This document shows, one piece after another, positions 22,560 to 29,997 of a DNA stretch of 29,997 bases (position 1 is the stretch's first letter; every line of letters starts with the position of its first letter). This DNA is from a virus. The DNA is taken from positions 1-29,997 of the IMG/VR virus record IMGVR_UViG_3300024229_000021; one strand, given 5' to 3'. The notes below the pieces were generated by a model. The model ran no database searches. It saw only the letters and a list, made by a program, of their open reading frames with translations, and was not told the origin of the DNA. Position numbers and translations under genes: made by a program.

Positions 22560-23162
22560 ATGAGTACAACTAAAAAAATTAACGGTGATTATAAAGTTAT
22601 AGCAGACAATGTTACTATAACTGGAAACCTCACAGTATCAGGAACACAAACAACTGTTAACTCTGTAGACACTGCAATCAATGATAGAGTTATCGTACTT
22701 AATGACGGTGAGTCAAGTGCAGGAGTCTCAGGCGGAACTTCTGGGATTGAAGTTGATAGAGGCACATCAACAAATGCTCGATTTGTATATGACGAAGTAA
22801 CAGATGCTTGGCAACTAGATGACGGGTCTGGATCGTTAGTTCCAGTAGTACAATCGGTTACAGGACTTACTGAAGTTGTAGATGATACTAGTCCACAGCT
22901 AGGCGGAGACTTAGATGTTAATGGAAACAATATTGGCCAAGCAAGTGCAGACGTAACAATACTAGCAGAAGAAGTCAATTTAGATGCAGACGCAGTTAGA
23001 ATTTTAAACAACCCAGGTACTCCTAGTTCTGAAGCAGGATATAACAAATTATATGCCGCAACACCAGCAAGTGGCGGAACAGGATTATTTGTTACTAATA
23101 GCACTGCAACCGAAGAATTAGTAAGCAAATCAAAAGCCATAGTATTTGGCATAATATTTTAG
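22560..23162 (+). CDS. tail-fibre-like structural protein
   Basis: This 200-residue protein is beta-rich, with NVTITGNLTVSGTQTTVNSV and TAINDRVIVLNDGESS near the N-terminus. The same unit, GNLTVNGTTTTVDTVNTTID and then DPILLLG, appears in the fibre gene at 28953. The middle has LGGDLDVNGNNIGQASAD, a typical short beta-helix repeat. It lacks the long repeat shaft of a full fibre. It may be a short fibre, a connector or a fibre-tip accessory. It leads the group of virion genes at 22560-23910, spaced by 6-20 bases and with poor ribosome sites, suggesting coupled translation. Confidence 0.65.
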   Translation: MSTTKKINGDYKVIADNVTITGNLTVSGTQTTVNSVDTAINDRVIVLNDGESSAGVSGGTSGIEVDRGTSTNARFVYDEVTDAWQLDDGSGSLVPVVQSVTGLTEVVDDTSPQLGGDLDVNGNNIGQASADVTILAEEVNLDADAVRILNNPGTPSSEAGYNKLYAATPASGGTGLFVTNSTATEELVSKSKAIVFGIIF

Positions 23163-23172
23163 GAAATAATAA

Positions 23173-23487
23173 ATGGCACTTACAACCAATTTAATAGCAG
23201 ATTCAGCAACCACAGTATACACATCAAGTGGAACAACAGCGTTGACTTATCTATCTATTACAAACTATACAGCATCTGCAGTGGATGTAGATTTACATAT
23301 TGTACCTAGTGGTGATTCAGCAGGAGATGCAAATCTTGTTGCAAAAGAATTAACAATTGATGCAAAAGATACATTTTACTTTTATGGTGGCGGAGAAAAG
23401 TTGTTATTAGATGCTTCGGACTTTATTAGTGCGACAGCAAATACAGCTACGTCATTAAACTGTGTAGTTTCATATACAACAATTTAA
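23173..23487 (+). CDS. small beta-rich virion protein, function unknown
   Basis: This 104-residue protein is all beta by appearance: TTVYTSSGTTALTYLSITNY, a VDVDLHIVPSGDSAG turn, and KDTFYFYGGGEKLLLDASDF, with a C-terminal CVVSYTTI. This strand pattern resembles small phage structural proteins with an immunoglobulin-like or jelly-roll sandwich. It has no enzymatic motif or hydrophobic helix. AGGA lies about 8 bases before the ATG. It lies between two fibre-type proteins, so a tail or fibre role is likelier than a head role. No named family is recognised. Confidence 0.6.
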   Translation: MALTTNLIADSATTVYTSSGTTALTYLSITNYTASAVDVDLHIVPSGDSAGDANLVAKELTIDAKDTFYFYGGGEKLLLDASDFISATANTATSLNCVVSYTTI

Positions 23488-23493
23488 TACATA

Positions 23494-23910
23494 ATGGGAA
23501 GATTTTTAAAAATTACAAAACCCTTAGGAGGCACATTAGCCCAGGCTGTAGAAATACCATCTGGTGCAAGTGCGTCAAGACCAGTAACACCTAAGTCAGG
23601 TTCAATTCGATTTAATACAGAACTAGCCCAGATTGAATTGTTTAACGGAACTGAGTTTGTAACACAAGCAAAAGTAGGTGAAGTAGATCTAACCATTGAC
23701 AAATTTACAGGTGACGGAACAACAACAACTTTTACAATGGCTCAAGAGCCAAGCCATGCAAGACAGATTATGGTATTCATTGGATCTGTTTTTCAAGACT
23801 ACACAACAGCATACACAATACTAGAAGATGACATTACATTTACATCAGCACCTCCTACAGGTGAAACAATTAATGTTATACACGGTCTTGGTAGTACAGA
23901 CACTGCTTAA
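23494..23910 (+). CDS. fibre-associated protein with a two-part module shared with the gene at 27461
   Basis: This 138-residue protein has two visible parts. Residues about 20-55 (ASRPVTPKSGSIRFNTELAQ, then IELFNGTEFV) match the pattern ERPGSPTTGQLRLNSSTGDL, EFYDGANWE in the 415-residue protein at 27461. Residues about 68-132 (DKFTGDGTTTTFTMAQ, VFIGSVFQDYTTAYTI, DDITFTSAPP) match FDGDNTTTAFTLSNS, VSLNGVIQLPTTAYTV, TLTFTEAPG there. Both proteins thus share the same two beta modules, which I interpret as fibre or attachment domains. It starts 6 bases after the previous stop without a clear ribosome site. A late-type promoter for the next gene lies 8 bases after its stop. Confidence 0.65.
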   Translation: MGRFLKITKPLGGTLAQAVEIPSGASASRPVTPKSGSIRFNTELAQIELFNGTEFVTQAKVGEVDLTIDKFTGDGTTTTFTMAQEPSHARQIMVFIGSVFQDYTTAYTILEDDITFTSAPPTGETINVIHGLGSTDTA

Positions 23911-23918
23911 TCAATTCA

Positions 23919-23926
23919 GATAAATA
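23919..23926 (+). promoter_or_regulatory. late-type promoter for the PKD fibre gene
   Basis: GATAAATAAAC lies 91 bases before the ATG at 24018. It gives a leader of about 80 bases that contains small hairpins, including TCCGTG/CACGGA (23988-23993, 23997-24002). Confidence 0.6.
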
Positions 23927-23984
23927 AACACATAAACAACATTTCGTTGTGGACAAACCGAGGTAAACCTGCGATTGTACAAGG

Positions 23985-24017
23985 TTATCCGTGAAACACG
24001 GAGGATAAGGAGACAGT
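23985..24017 (+). promoter_or_regulatory. structured ribosome binding region of the PKD fibre gene
   Basis: Two mutually exclusive stems are possible: TCCGTG/CACGGA (23988-23993, 23997-24002) or TTATCC/GGATAA (23985-23990, 24003-24008). The second would hold bases next to the AAGGAG ribosome site (24007-24012), which is 5 bases before the ATG. A second GGAGG lies in the stem. This may tune translation of a very large protein. Confidence 0.4.
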
Positions 24018-27000
24018 ATGGCTATAGGCCGCATATCTGGACGCATGCTCAAGGACGATCTTGCTCGTGACACCAGTCTAACATTTGACACAGATACACT
24101 AGCTATCGACTACACCAATGATCGAGTTGGAGTAGGCACGGCTACACCTAGTACTCCGTTAGAAGTAGTTGGCGATTCAAAGCTGGCTAACATTTCAATA
24201 TCAGACAACACAATTTCATCAACAGTAACAGACGCACATATTGTATTATCGCCTGACGGTACAGGCAATATTAGTGTTGCTACAAATATTATTAATAACT
24301 GTGTTGACCCAATTCAAGATCAAGATGTAGCTACAAAGATATATGTTGACAATGCTGTAGGCGGAGCGGCTCAGATTGGTAACGCAATAAACTTAGGTAC
24401 AGCCGCAGATGGCTCACTAACAACAGACGGTGCATATATTAATTGGACAACATCAACCAAAGTTACTGATGCTATAGATGATTTAAATGAAGTAGTTGAA
24501 AATGTAAGAAATGATACATTTGTCAAAGACGTAGATTTTACAGCTGATACAACCAGTGGCGGTGCCGGGACAACAGTAACACTAACTATCACAGCAACAG
24601 GAAACGCCAACAGATATACCATTGTTTGGGGCGATGGAGACACTACTACAGCTACTACAGATTCAACACCAACACATACATACGCAACAAACACAGGATC
24701 ACCTTTTGATGTTACAGTAACAGCATTTAACAATTCAGGTTCGGGTACAGGTTCAACAGCAAGTAAAACTAGAGAAGATTATATCACAATTTACACAGCA
24801 GACCCTGTAGTAAGTTTTGCTATATATTCTGCTTCAAGTGGCGGATCACCAATAAACTATTGGGACGATGGTGCTACAGTTTATCTAGACAATAATACAA
24901 CAAACATCGGTGGAGCAACTGTACAATATACAATTGATTGGGGCGATGGCTCTAGTGATGATGTTATAACTGATGATACAGCAGACGGTGGATCACAAGG
25001 TGGCAGACTAGCACATACATTTACAGCATCAACAGAACAAGAACAACAAAGAACAGTTACAGTTACACTAGACAGTCACTCAACAGCATTGCCAAGTGCA
25101 GTTCCAACTAACAGTACAGACGCAGTAGAAATATATGATACACATACACCAACTGTGTCGTTAGATGATAACTCAGGGGTTAACGAAGAAGGAACTTCAG
25201 GACACGTTGTTACGTTTACAAATAATACAGAAAGTACAATTGGTAGTTATTCAACATACGGAATACAATATCAATATCAATGGGGAGATGGAACATCTTC
25301 AACAACAGTAAACACAGGTAGTGGAAGTAGTGGGGATACTGGCGGAACAATTAATCATACATTTGGATTAAGTTCAAGTGACCAAGCAAATGGAACAGCA
25401 AGAGATTATACAGGTAATATCAGAGTTATCTCAAATCACACAAGTTCACCTTTTGTAAGTTCAGACTTTACAGTTCATGTTGAACCAGATGTTAGAGCAA
25501 ACATATCAGGAACAGCAGTTACAACATCAGACAGAAGCGGTGACAACATTTATGATTTATATGACGGAGTAGATTACAACAGTGTTAACCGTGCTATAGC
25601 AAGAGTAACAAATACTTCACAGAATGCAGATAGCTATACATATGATTGGGCAGATACTAGTTCAAACGATTCAGTTACTGAAGATGGAAGTTCAGCAGGA
25701 TCAATAGGTGCTACTCTAGATCATGACTTTAGTGGAGAATCAATAGGTAATTATAACCTAACATTTACGGCCGCAGGTACACCAGACATTACAGCACAAA
25801 CAGATGTTGACACAGGAATAACATTCCAACTAAACGCAGTACCAAGTGCTCCTACTAGCTTATCAGGATTTAGTTTAAGTCTAGCAGATAGTTATCAAGG
25901 TACCAGTCCTCGACTGACAGCAGGCTTTACAGATAATTCAGATGCTAACGAATTATCAGCAGGTGACAGTTTAACGTCATCTACAGTAAGAAGATATACA
26001 TCAGGTACTATTGACACTAATGTAGTTAATAATGCGTACAACGGGCTTACAGGCACGTTAACAGCAAAAGTAAATGGTATTGATAAAGGTAATAAAACAT
26101 TTACAACCGCAACAGGTGAGAACGGAACATTTACAAGTCTGGTAGTATCAGGACAGCTTGATGCTAATGACAGTATATCAAGTTCAACTTATCCAACAGG
26201 ATTCTTCCAAACATTTGATGCTAAAATTACACAAGCATTATCAAGTTATACAGTAGGTGCCAATGACGAAAGATTGGAACATTCAACTACAGGTAATACA
26301 AACTATGTTAATGTAGTTTATGATGACGTTACAGCAACACCAACAATTACATCATCAGGAACATTAGTAGAAGGTACTGGTGGTACTAAACGTTATATCT
26401 CAGGTATACCATATTACAATTCAGGATCACCAACAATTACATTACAAGGTGTAACAGTAAGTGACCTAACAGGACAAGCATATACAGATCAATCAAACAT
26501 TGTAGAAGTTGACAACGGAACTAACCAGGAATCAACATCATCATCAGGTACTACTAATAAAGACTTTAGCTATGCTAATATTGATGGTGCGTCAACGATG
26601 TTAACAAGCGGTATCCCAAATGTAGATGTAGGCGTAGCTAGCGATTATACATTAGGTGATTTATCAGTTAACATTACTTCAAGTTCAGTGAGAACAATTG
26701 ATAGAGTTAAAGTCAGAGCAAGAAACTGTAATGGTGTAGGTAGTTATGTAGAAAATACAACAAACATACAGGTACACAAATCAGCACAGTCAGGCATATC
26801 AGAAATATTAATACCAGTAAGTGATAGTTTAGGTGCTGGCTTTGATGATGACGGCGTAAGAATATTTGACTTTAGTGGAGATACTACAGACACACCAAGT
26901 TACACAGGGTCAACAAACTTTTACACAAGCTCGCCGTATACTGAAGCAAGTGATCCAGGTGTTGAAGGAACAAAAGAAGCAACTATACGTTTAGGTGTAT

Positions 27001-27461
27001 TGGAACATAATGTTGTTGATTACTCAACAGGATACTTACCAGTAGGCCCAGACAGAAGCGGAGACACAGGAACACAATACTTTACGTTTGCATTCAGAAG
27101 AACAACAATGGCTAACTTTGATTTAAACATTACATCATCAGGGGTAGCAGGTGTTTGGATAGCGGCTCCAGGAACTGGAATTGATTCAGCTTCAGGATTA
27201 AATGGCTGGGTACGTGCAGATACTACATATGGCGGCTCAGGTGTACCAGGATCAAACACAGGTGCTGGAGGTAACGGCTCAGATGGCTGTGCGTTTACTT
27301 CAGGCGATAGAATAGCAACAGGAACAAGTTTATCAGGTGGTTATACAATGACACTAGGTAGTGAGAACGGAACAAATGCTACAGGCAATGTTGTACTAGT
27401 CCGTATAGCACTAACATCAGGGCAAAGTGTAACAGCATTATCAGTGGGGGTAGCTAGCTAA
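24018..27461 (+). CDS. giant PKD-repeat tail fibre/adhesin
   Basis: This 1147-residue protein has an N-terminal 120 residues that look like a fibre attachment part (VGVGTATPSTPLEVVGDSKL; DQDVATKIYVDNAVG). Four PKD-type Ig-like domains follow, marked by WGDG near residues 204, 308 and 421 and a degenerate WADT near 544, each with a later HTY/HTF/HDF strand. The middle (600-950) is a Ser/Thr/Gly-rich series of further beta domains. The C-terminal 200 residues (YFTFAFRRTTMANFDLNITS, glycine-rich GGSGVPGSNTGAGGNGSDGC) resemble a receptor-binding tip. PKD domains commonly mediate surface or glycan binding, so host attachment is the likely role. It has no signal peptide. Its stop overlaps the next ATG (TAATG). 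A late-type promoter and a structured ribosome region precede it. Confidence 0.8.
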   Translation: MAIGRISGRMLKDDLARDTSLTFDTDTLAIDYTNDRVGVGTATPSTPLEVVGDSKLANISISDNTISSTVTDAHIVLSPDGTGNISVATNIINNCVDPIQDQDVATKIYVDNAVGGAAQIGNAINLGTAADGSLTTDGAYINWTTSTKVTDAIDDLNEVVENVRNDTFVKDVDFTADTTSGGAGTTVTLTITATGNANRYTIVWGDGDTTTATTDSTPTHTYATNTGSPFDVTVTAFNNSGSGTGSTASKTREDYITIYTADPVVSFAIYSASSGGSPINYWDDGATVYLDNNTTNIGGATVQYTIDWGDGSSDDVITDDTADGGSQGGRLAHTFTASTEQEQQRTVTVTLDSHSTALPSAVPTNSTDAVEIYDTHTPTVSLDDNSGVNEEGTSGHVVTFTNNTESTIGSYSTYGIQYQYQWGDGTSSTTVNTGSGSSGDTGGTINHTFGLSSSDQANGTARDYTGNIRVISNHTSSPFVSSDFTVHVEPDVRANISGTAVTTSDRSGDNIYDLYDGVDYNSVNRAIARVTNTSQNADSYTYDWADTSSNDSVTEDGSSAGSIGATLDHDFSGESIGNYNLTFTAAGTPDITAQTDVDTGITFQLNAVPSAPTSLSGFSLSLADSYQGTSPRLTAGFTDNSDANELSAGDSLTSSTVRRYTSGTIDTNVVNNAYNGLTGTLTAKVNGIDKGNKTFTTATGENGTFTSLVVSGQLDANDSISSSTYPTGFFQTFDAKITQALSSYTVGANDERLEHSTTGNTNYVNVVYDDVTATPTITSSGTLVEGTGGTKRYISGIPYYNSGSPTITLQGVTVSDLTGQAYTDQSNIVEVDNGTNQESTSSSGTTNKDFSYANIDGASTMLTSGIPNVDVGVASDYTLGDLSVNITSSSVRTIDRVKVRARNCNGVGSYVENTTNIQVHKSAQSGISEILIPVSDSLGAGFDDDGVRIFDFSGDTTDTPSYTGSTNFYTSSPYTEASDPGVEGTKEATIRLGVLEHNVVDYSTGYLPVGPDRSGDTGTQYFTFAFRRTTMANFDLNITSSGVAGVWIAAPGTGIDSASGLNGWVRADTTYGGSGVPGSNTGAGGNGSDGCAFTSGDRIATGTSLSGGYTMTLGSENGTNATGNVVLVRIALTSGQSVTALSVGVAS

Positions 27462-28708
27462 TGGCAATTCAAGATACCCAGAAAATTGATTACCTTTGGA
27501 AGAAGCTAGGTTACGGTGCTACTAAAACTGATACTAACACTAACAAAAAAGCACCTAACGAAGCTATAGCATCACCACTAATACTGCGTGGGGATAAAGT
27601 ATGGCAACAAGCAGGCGATATTCCATCAGTTATGCCAGGCTCGTCAGCAGGAGTAGTTACAGTATATCCTACGTCAGCACCAGACGAAACAACACTTGAC
27701 GGAACAGCTACAGCAAATAGATCTTGGAAGACAGGACTAACAGATTGGATACCACCAGAGCTAGGATCCACATATCAAGCAAAAGTTTACATACATACTT
27801 CAGGTGATGCCGCAGGTGCATCAGGCGGCGACCAAGTGTTTGCTACAGGCTCAGGCAATGATGACGAATGGTTCTTTGACTATCAATCAGGTGTCTTACA
27901 CTTTATTGGTGATAACTTACCCGATGGTATTAGCTTTACAGGTAAGTCAGTTTATATATCAGGTGCTAGATATACCGGTACATTTGGAGTAGGTGCAGTT
28001 GCTGGAGAAGATGCTAATATAGGCAATTTAACTGTCTCAAATAACACAGTAACATCTACAACGCCTGAAGATGACATTACACTAGATGCTGAATCAGGAA
28101 CTCTTATAATATCTGGAACAGACGGATTTGTAATACCAGTAGGAACAACAGGAGAAAGACCTGGCTCACCTACAACTGGACAACTACGTCTTAACTCATC
28201 CACTGGTGATTTAGAATTTTACGATGGTGCAAATTGGGAAGGTGCTAATGACAACTCGTCAGCAATTACTAGTGAAAAGTTTGACGGAGATAATACAACA
28301 ACAGCATTTACCTTATCAAACTCTGCAACAACAGAAACAGTTTTTGTAAGTTTGAATGGTGTTATTCAACTACCTACAACAGCTTACACAGTGTCAGGAA
28401 CAACACTTACTTTTACAGAAGCTCCTGGATCTAATGATAAAATTGAAGTTAGACAAGTAGCACAATCACAAACAGTGTCGGCATTAACTAACAGTGGGGG
28501 CACTGCATACGTTGAAACAAACAGTGATGCAACAGTTGATATTGTAGGAACAGAAGTAAATTTAACAGGCATTATTAAACAACCACAGGCAACTAAGGCC
28601 GCAGACGCCACAGGAACAACAGGGCAAATTGCTTGGGATTCAGATTATATTTACATTTGTACTGCTACAAATACTTGGAAAAGAGTTGCATTAACTGGCG
28701 GATATTAA
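27461..28708 (+). CDS. tail-fibre/baseplate-associated structural protein
   Basis: This 415-residue protein begins AIQDTQKIDYLWKKLGYGAT and continues with APNEAIASPLILRGDKVWQQ, an N-terminal domain I associate with structural proteins of marine T4-like phages. The DDEWFFDYQSGVLHFIGDNL segment and a short beta-repeat part (IGNLTVSNNTVTST) follow. The C-terminal half carries the two beta modules shared with the protein at 23494 and ends DYIYICTATNTWKRVALTGG, a strand pattern common at fibre C-termini. The ATG overlaps the stop of the PKD gene by one base, and GGGGG just upstream can act as ribosome site, so the two are made together. It probably joins the fibre to the baseplate or forms part of the fibre; which one is open. 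Confidence 0.7.
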   Translation: MAIQDTQKIDYLWKKLGYGATKTDTNTNKKAPNEAIASPLILRGDKVWQQAGDIPSVMPGSSAGVVTVYPTSAPDETTLDGTATANRSWKTGLTDWIPPELGSTYQAKVYIHTSGDAAGASGGDQVFATGSGNDDEWFFDYQSGVLHFIGDNLPDGISFTGKSVYISGARYTGTFGVGAVAGEDANIGNLTVSNNTVTSTTPEDDITLDAESGTLIISGTDGFVIPVGTTGERPGSPTTGQLRLNSSTGDLEFYDGANWEGANDNSSAITSEKFDGDNTTTAFTLSNSATTETVFVSLNGVIQLPTTAYTVSGTTLTFTEAPGSNDKIEVRQVAQSQTVSALTNSGGTAYVETNSDATVDIVGTEVNLTGIIKQPQATKAADATGTTGQIAWDSDYIYICTATNTWKRVALTGGY

Positions 28709-28710
28709 TA

Positions 28711-28736
28711 AGTTATAATATACCTACATTATAACT
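28711..28736 (+). repeat. perfect 9-bp inverted repeat after the fibre gene
   Basis: AGTTATAAT (28711-28719) pairs with ATTATAACT (28728-28736) around an 8-base loop, directly after the stop. There is no T-run, so it may be an RNA end-stabilising hairpin or weak terminator rather than a classic terminator. Confidence 0.55.
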
Positions 28737-28819
28737 CCAATCTGTATTACAGACGCCATAAACACTGATTCCTAAAAAATTCCTAGAAAAATACCAAGAT
28801 AACAAATTTAATCATTTGC

Positions 28820-28827
28820 GGTAAATA
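28820..28827 (+). promoter_or_regulatory. late-type promoter for the last fibre gene
   Basis: GGTAAATACAT holds the TAAATAC core, 125 bases before the ATG at 28953. It is the longest leader of the late-type units seen here. Confidence 0.5.
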
Positions 28828-28837
28828 CATGCAAAGA

Positions 28838-28927
28838 AAGAGTATTCGCTCTTCTTTTACTTCGAAGTAGAAGATGTATGTCTTCTGAAAACGGAGCACA
28901 TACACAACATGAGCCCAAAAAGCTCAT
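28838..28927 (+). promoter_or_regulatory. structured leader of the last fibre gene
   Basis: Successive stems are AAGAG/CTCTT (28838-28842, 28849-28853), a 9-bp hairpin with a TCGA loop (28853-28861, 28866-28874), AGAAGA/TCTTCT (28869-28874, 28881-28886) and ATGAGC/GCTCAT (28909-28914, 28922-28927). The second and third overlap and cannot form together, so the leader could switch between two folds. An in-frame ATG at 28878 lies in the loop of the third. Confidence 0.45.
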
Positions 28928-28952
28928 AACACATTTTATAGGAATATACAAA

Positions 28953-29997
28953 ATGGCAGTTACAAGAATACACACTAACCAAATGGCAGATAGTATTGTT
29001 ACTAACGACAAAATTGTAGACGCAACGATTCAGGGCGGTAAGCTAGCAACAAACTTTACTTACGGTTCGAACTTAACAGTGTCTGGTAATTTAACAGTTA
29101 ATGGTACAACTACTACTGTTGATACGGTTAATACAACAATTGATGATCCAATTTTATTATTGGGTGCCAACCAAACTGGTTCAGGCGCAGTTGATTTAGG
29201 TGTTTTAGGTGAACGTGGCGATGACACTAACGTGTTTATCGGTTATGACGAGTCAGACGACGAGTTTGTTGCGGCACTTACATCATCAGCAGATTCATCA
29301 ACAACAGTTACAATTACTGACTATGCAAACATGCACGTTGGTGGCATAGAAGCTGACGACAATGCAACAATTGGCGGAACAGCAACAGTAACAGGTAATA
29401 TTACAGGTGGTAACTTACTAACAGGTGGTGATGTTGAAGCAGTAAACGTTGACGCTTCAGGAACAGCTACAGTAGGTACACTAACAGACGGTACAGCTAC
29501 ATTAACAAGTGGAGCACTTTCAGGTGCAACAACTATTGCGGCAAGTTCAACAATTACAGCAACAGGTAATATCCAAGGTGGCAACATAATCACCACAGGA
29601 AAAGTTGATGCAGATATAGTTACCGCTGATGATTACGTAGACTCTGACAATGGTTATACTGTAGCCGGAGTTCAAGTTATTAACAGTAGTAGGAACCTTC
29701 TTAACGCCGGCACTGGATCATTTACTGGCCAAGTTGAAGCTGGTTCACTTACAACAGCTGGTGCTTTAAATGCAGATGGTGCTACAACACTAGGTGACTT
29801 AACAATTGATGCTTCGAGTACAGTTGACATGGGTGCTAATAAAGTAACAAATTTAGCTACTCCAACTGCAACAGGTGATGCAACAACTAAAGGTTATGTT
29901 GATGGTTTACTATCTTCAGGTTTCACAGTTAGTGATTCAGAAGATACACCAAACACTTCAGTAATATCACAAGGCGATACTTTAACATTCGCTGGTG
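28953..29997 (+). CDS. tail-fibre protein, 3' end missing
   Basis: This frame is open to the right edge (348 codons visible). The N-terminal AVTRIHTNQMADSIVTNDKI and then NLTVSGNLTVNGTTTTVDTV form a fibre base domain shared in part with the protein at 22560. A long shaft of short beta repeats follows (GNITGGNLLTGGDVEA, GTATVGTLTDGTATLTSGAL). Then comes the unit MGANKVTNLATPTATGDATT with KGYVDGLL, which occurs in many phage fibres. No receptor-binding tip is visible yet. I start it at the ATG at 28953, with TAGGAA about 8 bases upstream. An in-frame ATG at 28878 would add 25 residues (SSENGAHTQHEPKK...) but has no ribosome site. It has its own late-type promoter and a structured leader. Confidence 0.8.
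   Translation, partial: MAVTRIHTNQMADSIVTNDKIVDATIQGGKLATNFTYGSNLTVSGNLTVNGTTTTVDTVNTTIDDPILLLGANQTGSGAVDLGVLGERGDDTNVFIGYDESDDEFVAALTSSADSSTTVTITDYANMHVGGIEADDNATIGGTATVTGNITGGNLLTGGDVEAVNVDASGTATVGTLTDGTATLTSGALSGATTIAASSTITATGNIQGGNIITTGKVDADIVTADDYVDSDNGYTVAGVQVINSSRNLLNAGTGSFTGQVEAGSLTTAGALNADGATTLGDLTIDASSTVDMGANKVTNLATPTATGDATTKGYVDGLLSSGFTVSDSEDTPNTSVISQGDTLTFAG

Noticed and set aside
22589-23152. Minus-strand ORF of 187 codons opposite the fibre-like gene
   Set aside because: Antisense shadow of a Thr/Val/Gly-rich gene with a low-complexity product and no start signals.
24600-25700. CRISPR-like or noncoding repeats in the Thr/Gly-rich fibre region
   Set aside because: The repeated ACAACA/GGCGATGG words reflect codons of PKD and fibre domains; there is no fixed repeat-spacer pattern and the frame is open.

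Overview
The window looks like part of the structural and recombination core of a T4-like myovirus (Straboviridae/Kyanoviridae-type) from an A+T-rich marine lineage. The genes recognisable from T4 are the late sigma gp55, the nuclease pair gp47/gp46, portal gp20, prohead protease gp21, scaffold gp22, major capsid gp23, baseplate gp53, a gp48/gp54-type tail-tube cap, gp5 and gp26. Sequence style resembles phages of marine cyanobacteria and SAR11, but the window does not identify the host. No tRNA, integrase or CRISPR array was seen.

Layout. (1) 1-5454, minus strand: a tightly packed baseplate/hub operon (gp48/54-like, gp53, a large gp27-like hub candidate, gp5-like, running off the left edge). 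(2) 5455-5583: a divergent control region with a near-consensus sigma-70 promoter facing gp55 and a late-type promoter facing the baseplate operon. (3) 5584-10562, plus strand: gp55, gp47, an SGNH-like protein inserted with overlapping ends, gp46, and a GIY-YIG nuclease. (4) 10563-11125: about 500 bases without a gene but dense in stems, including a 12-bp hairpin with G-U pairs valid only on the plus strand and a possible 7-bp pseudoknot; this is a candidate unrecognised structured RNA. (5) 11156-12711, minus strand: a small two-helix membrane protein and gp26, whose last codons carry a slippery A-AAT-TTT-TTC run followed by an open -1 frame of 76 residues. This resembles a programmed-frameshift tail assembly chaperone and lies divergent from the tape-measure-like gene. 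(6) 12781-20640, plus strand: tape-measure candidate, gp20, two small prohead-core candidates, gp21, gp22, gp23, then a strong terminator. (7) 20743-29997, plus strand: a second SGNH-like protein, small probable virion proteins, a Rossmann-like protein, and a tail-fibre/adhesin cluster with a 1147-residue PKD-repeat protein and a fibre gene cut by the right edge.

Regulation. A repeated element close to GATAAATACT, matching the T4 late promoter TATAAATA, sits 10-125 bases upstream of at least ten genes or operons on both strands, so the gp55 encoded here probably drives most of the window late in infection. gp55 itself sits behind a host-type promoter. Four terminator hairpins are convincing. 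One of them (21932-21970) appears to combine terminator, late promoter and ribosome binding site.

The strongest leads are the gp26 -1 frameshift, the 10.58-11.08 kb RNA, the face-to-face late promoters at 12723-12755, and the composite element at 21932-21970. All functional calls come from reading motifs; no database search was run.
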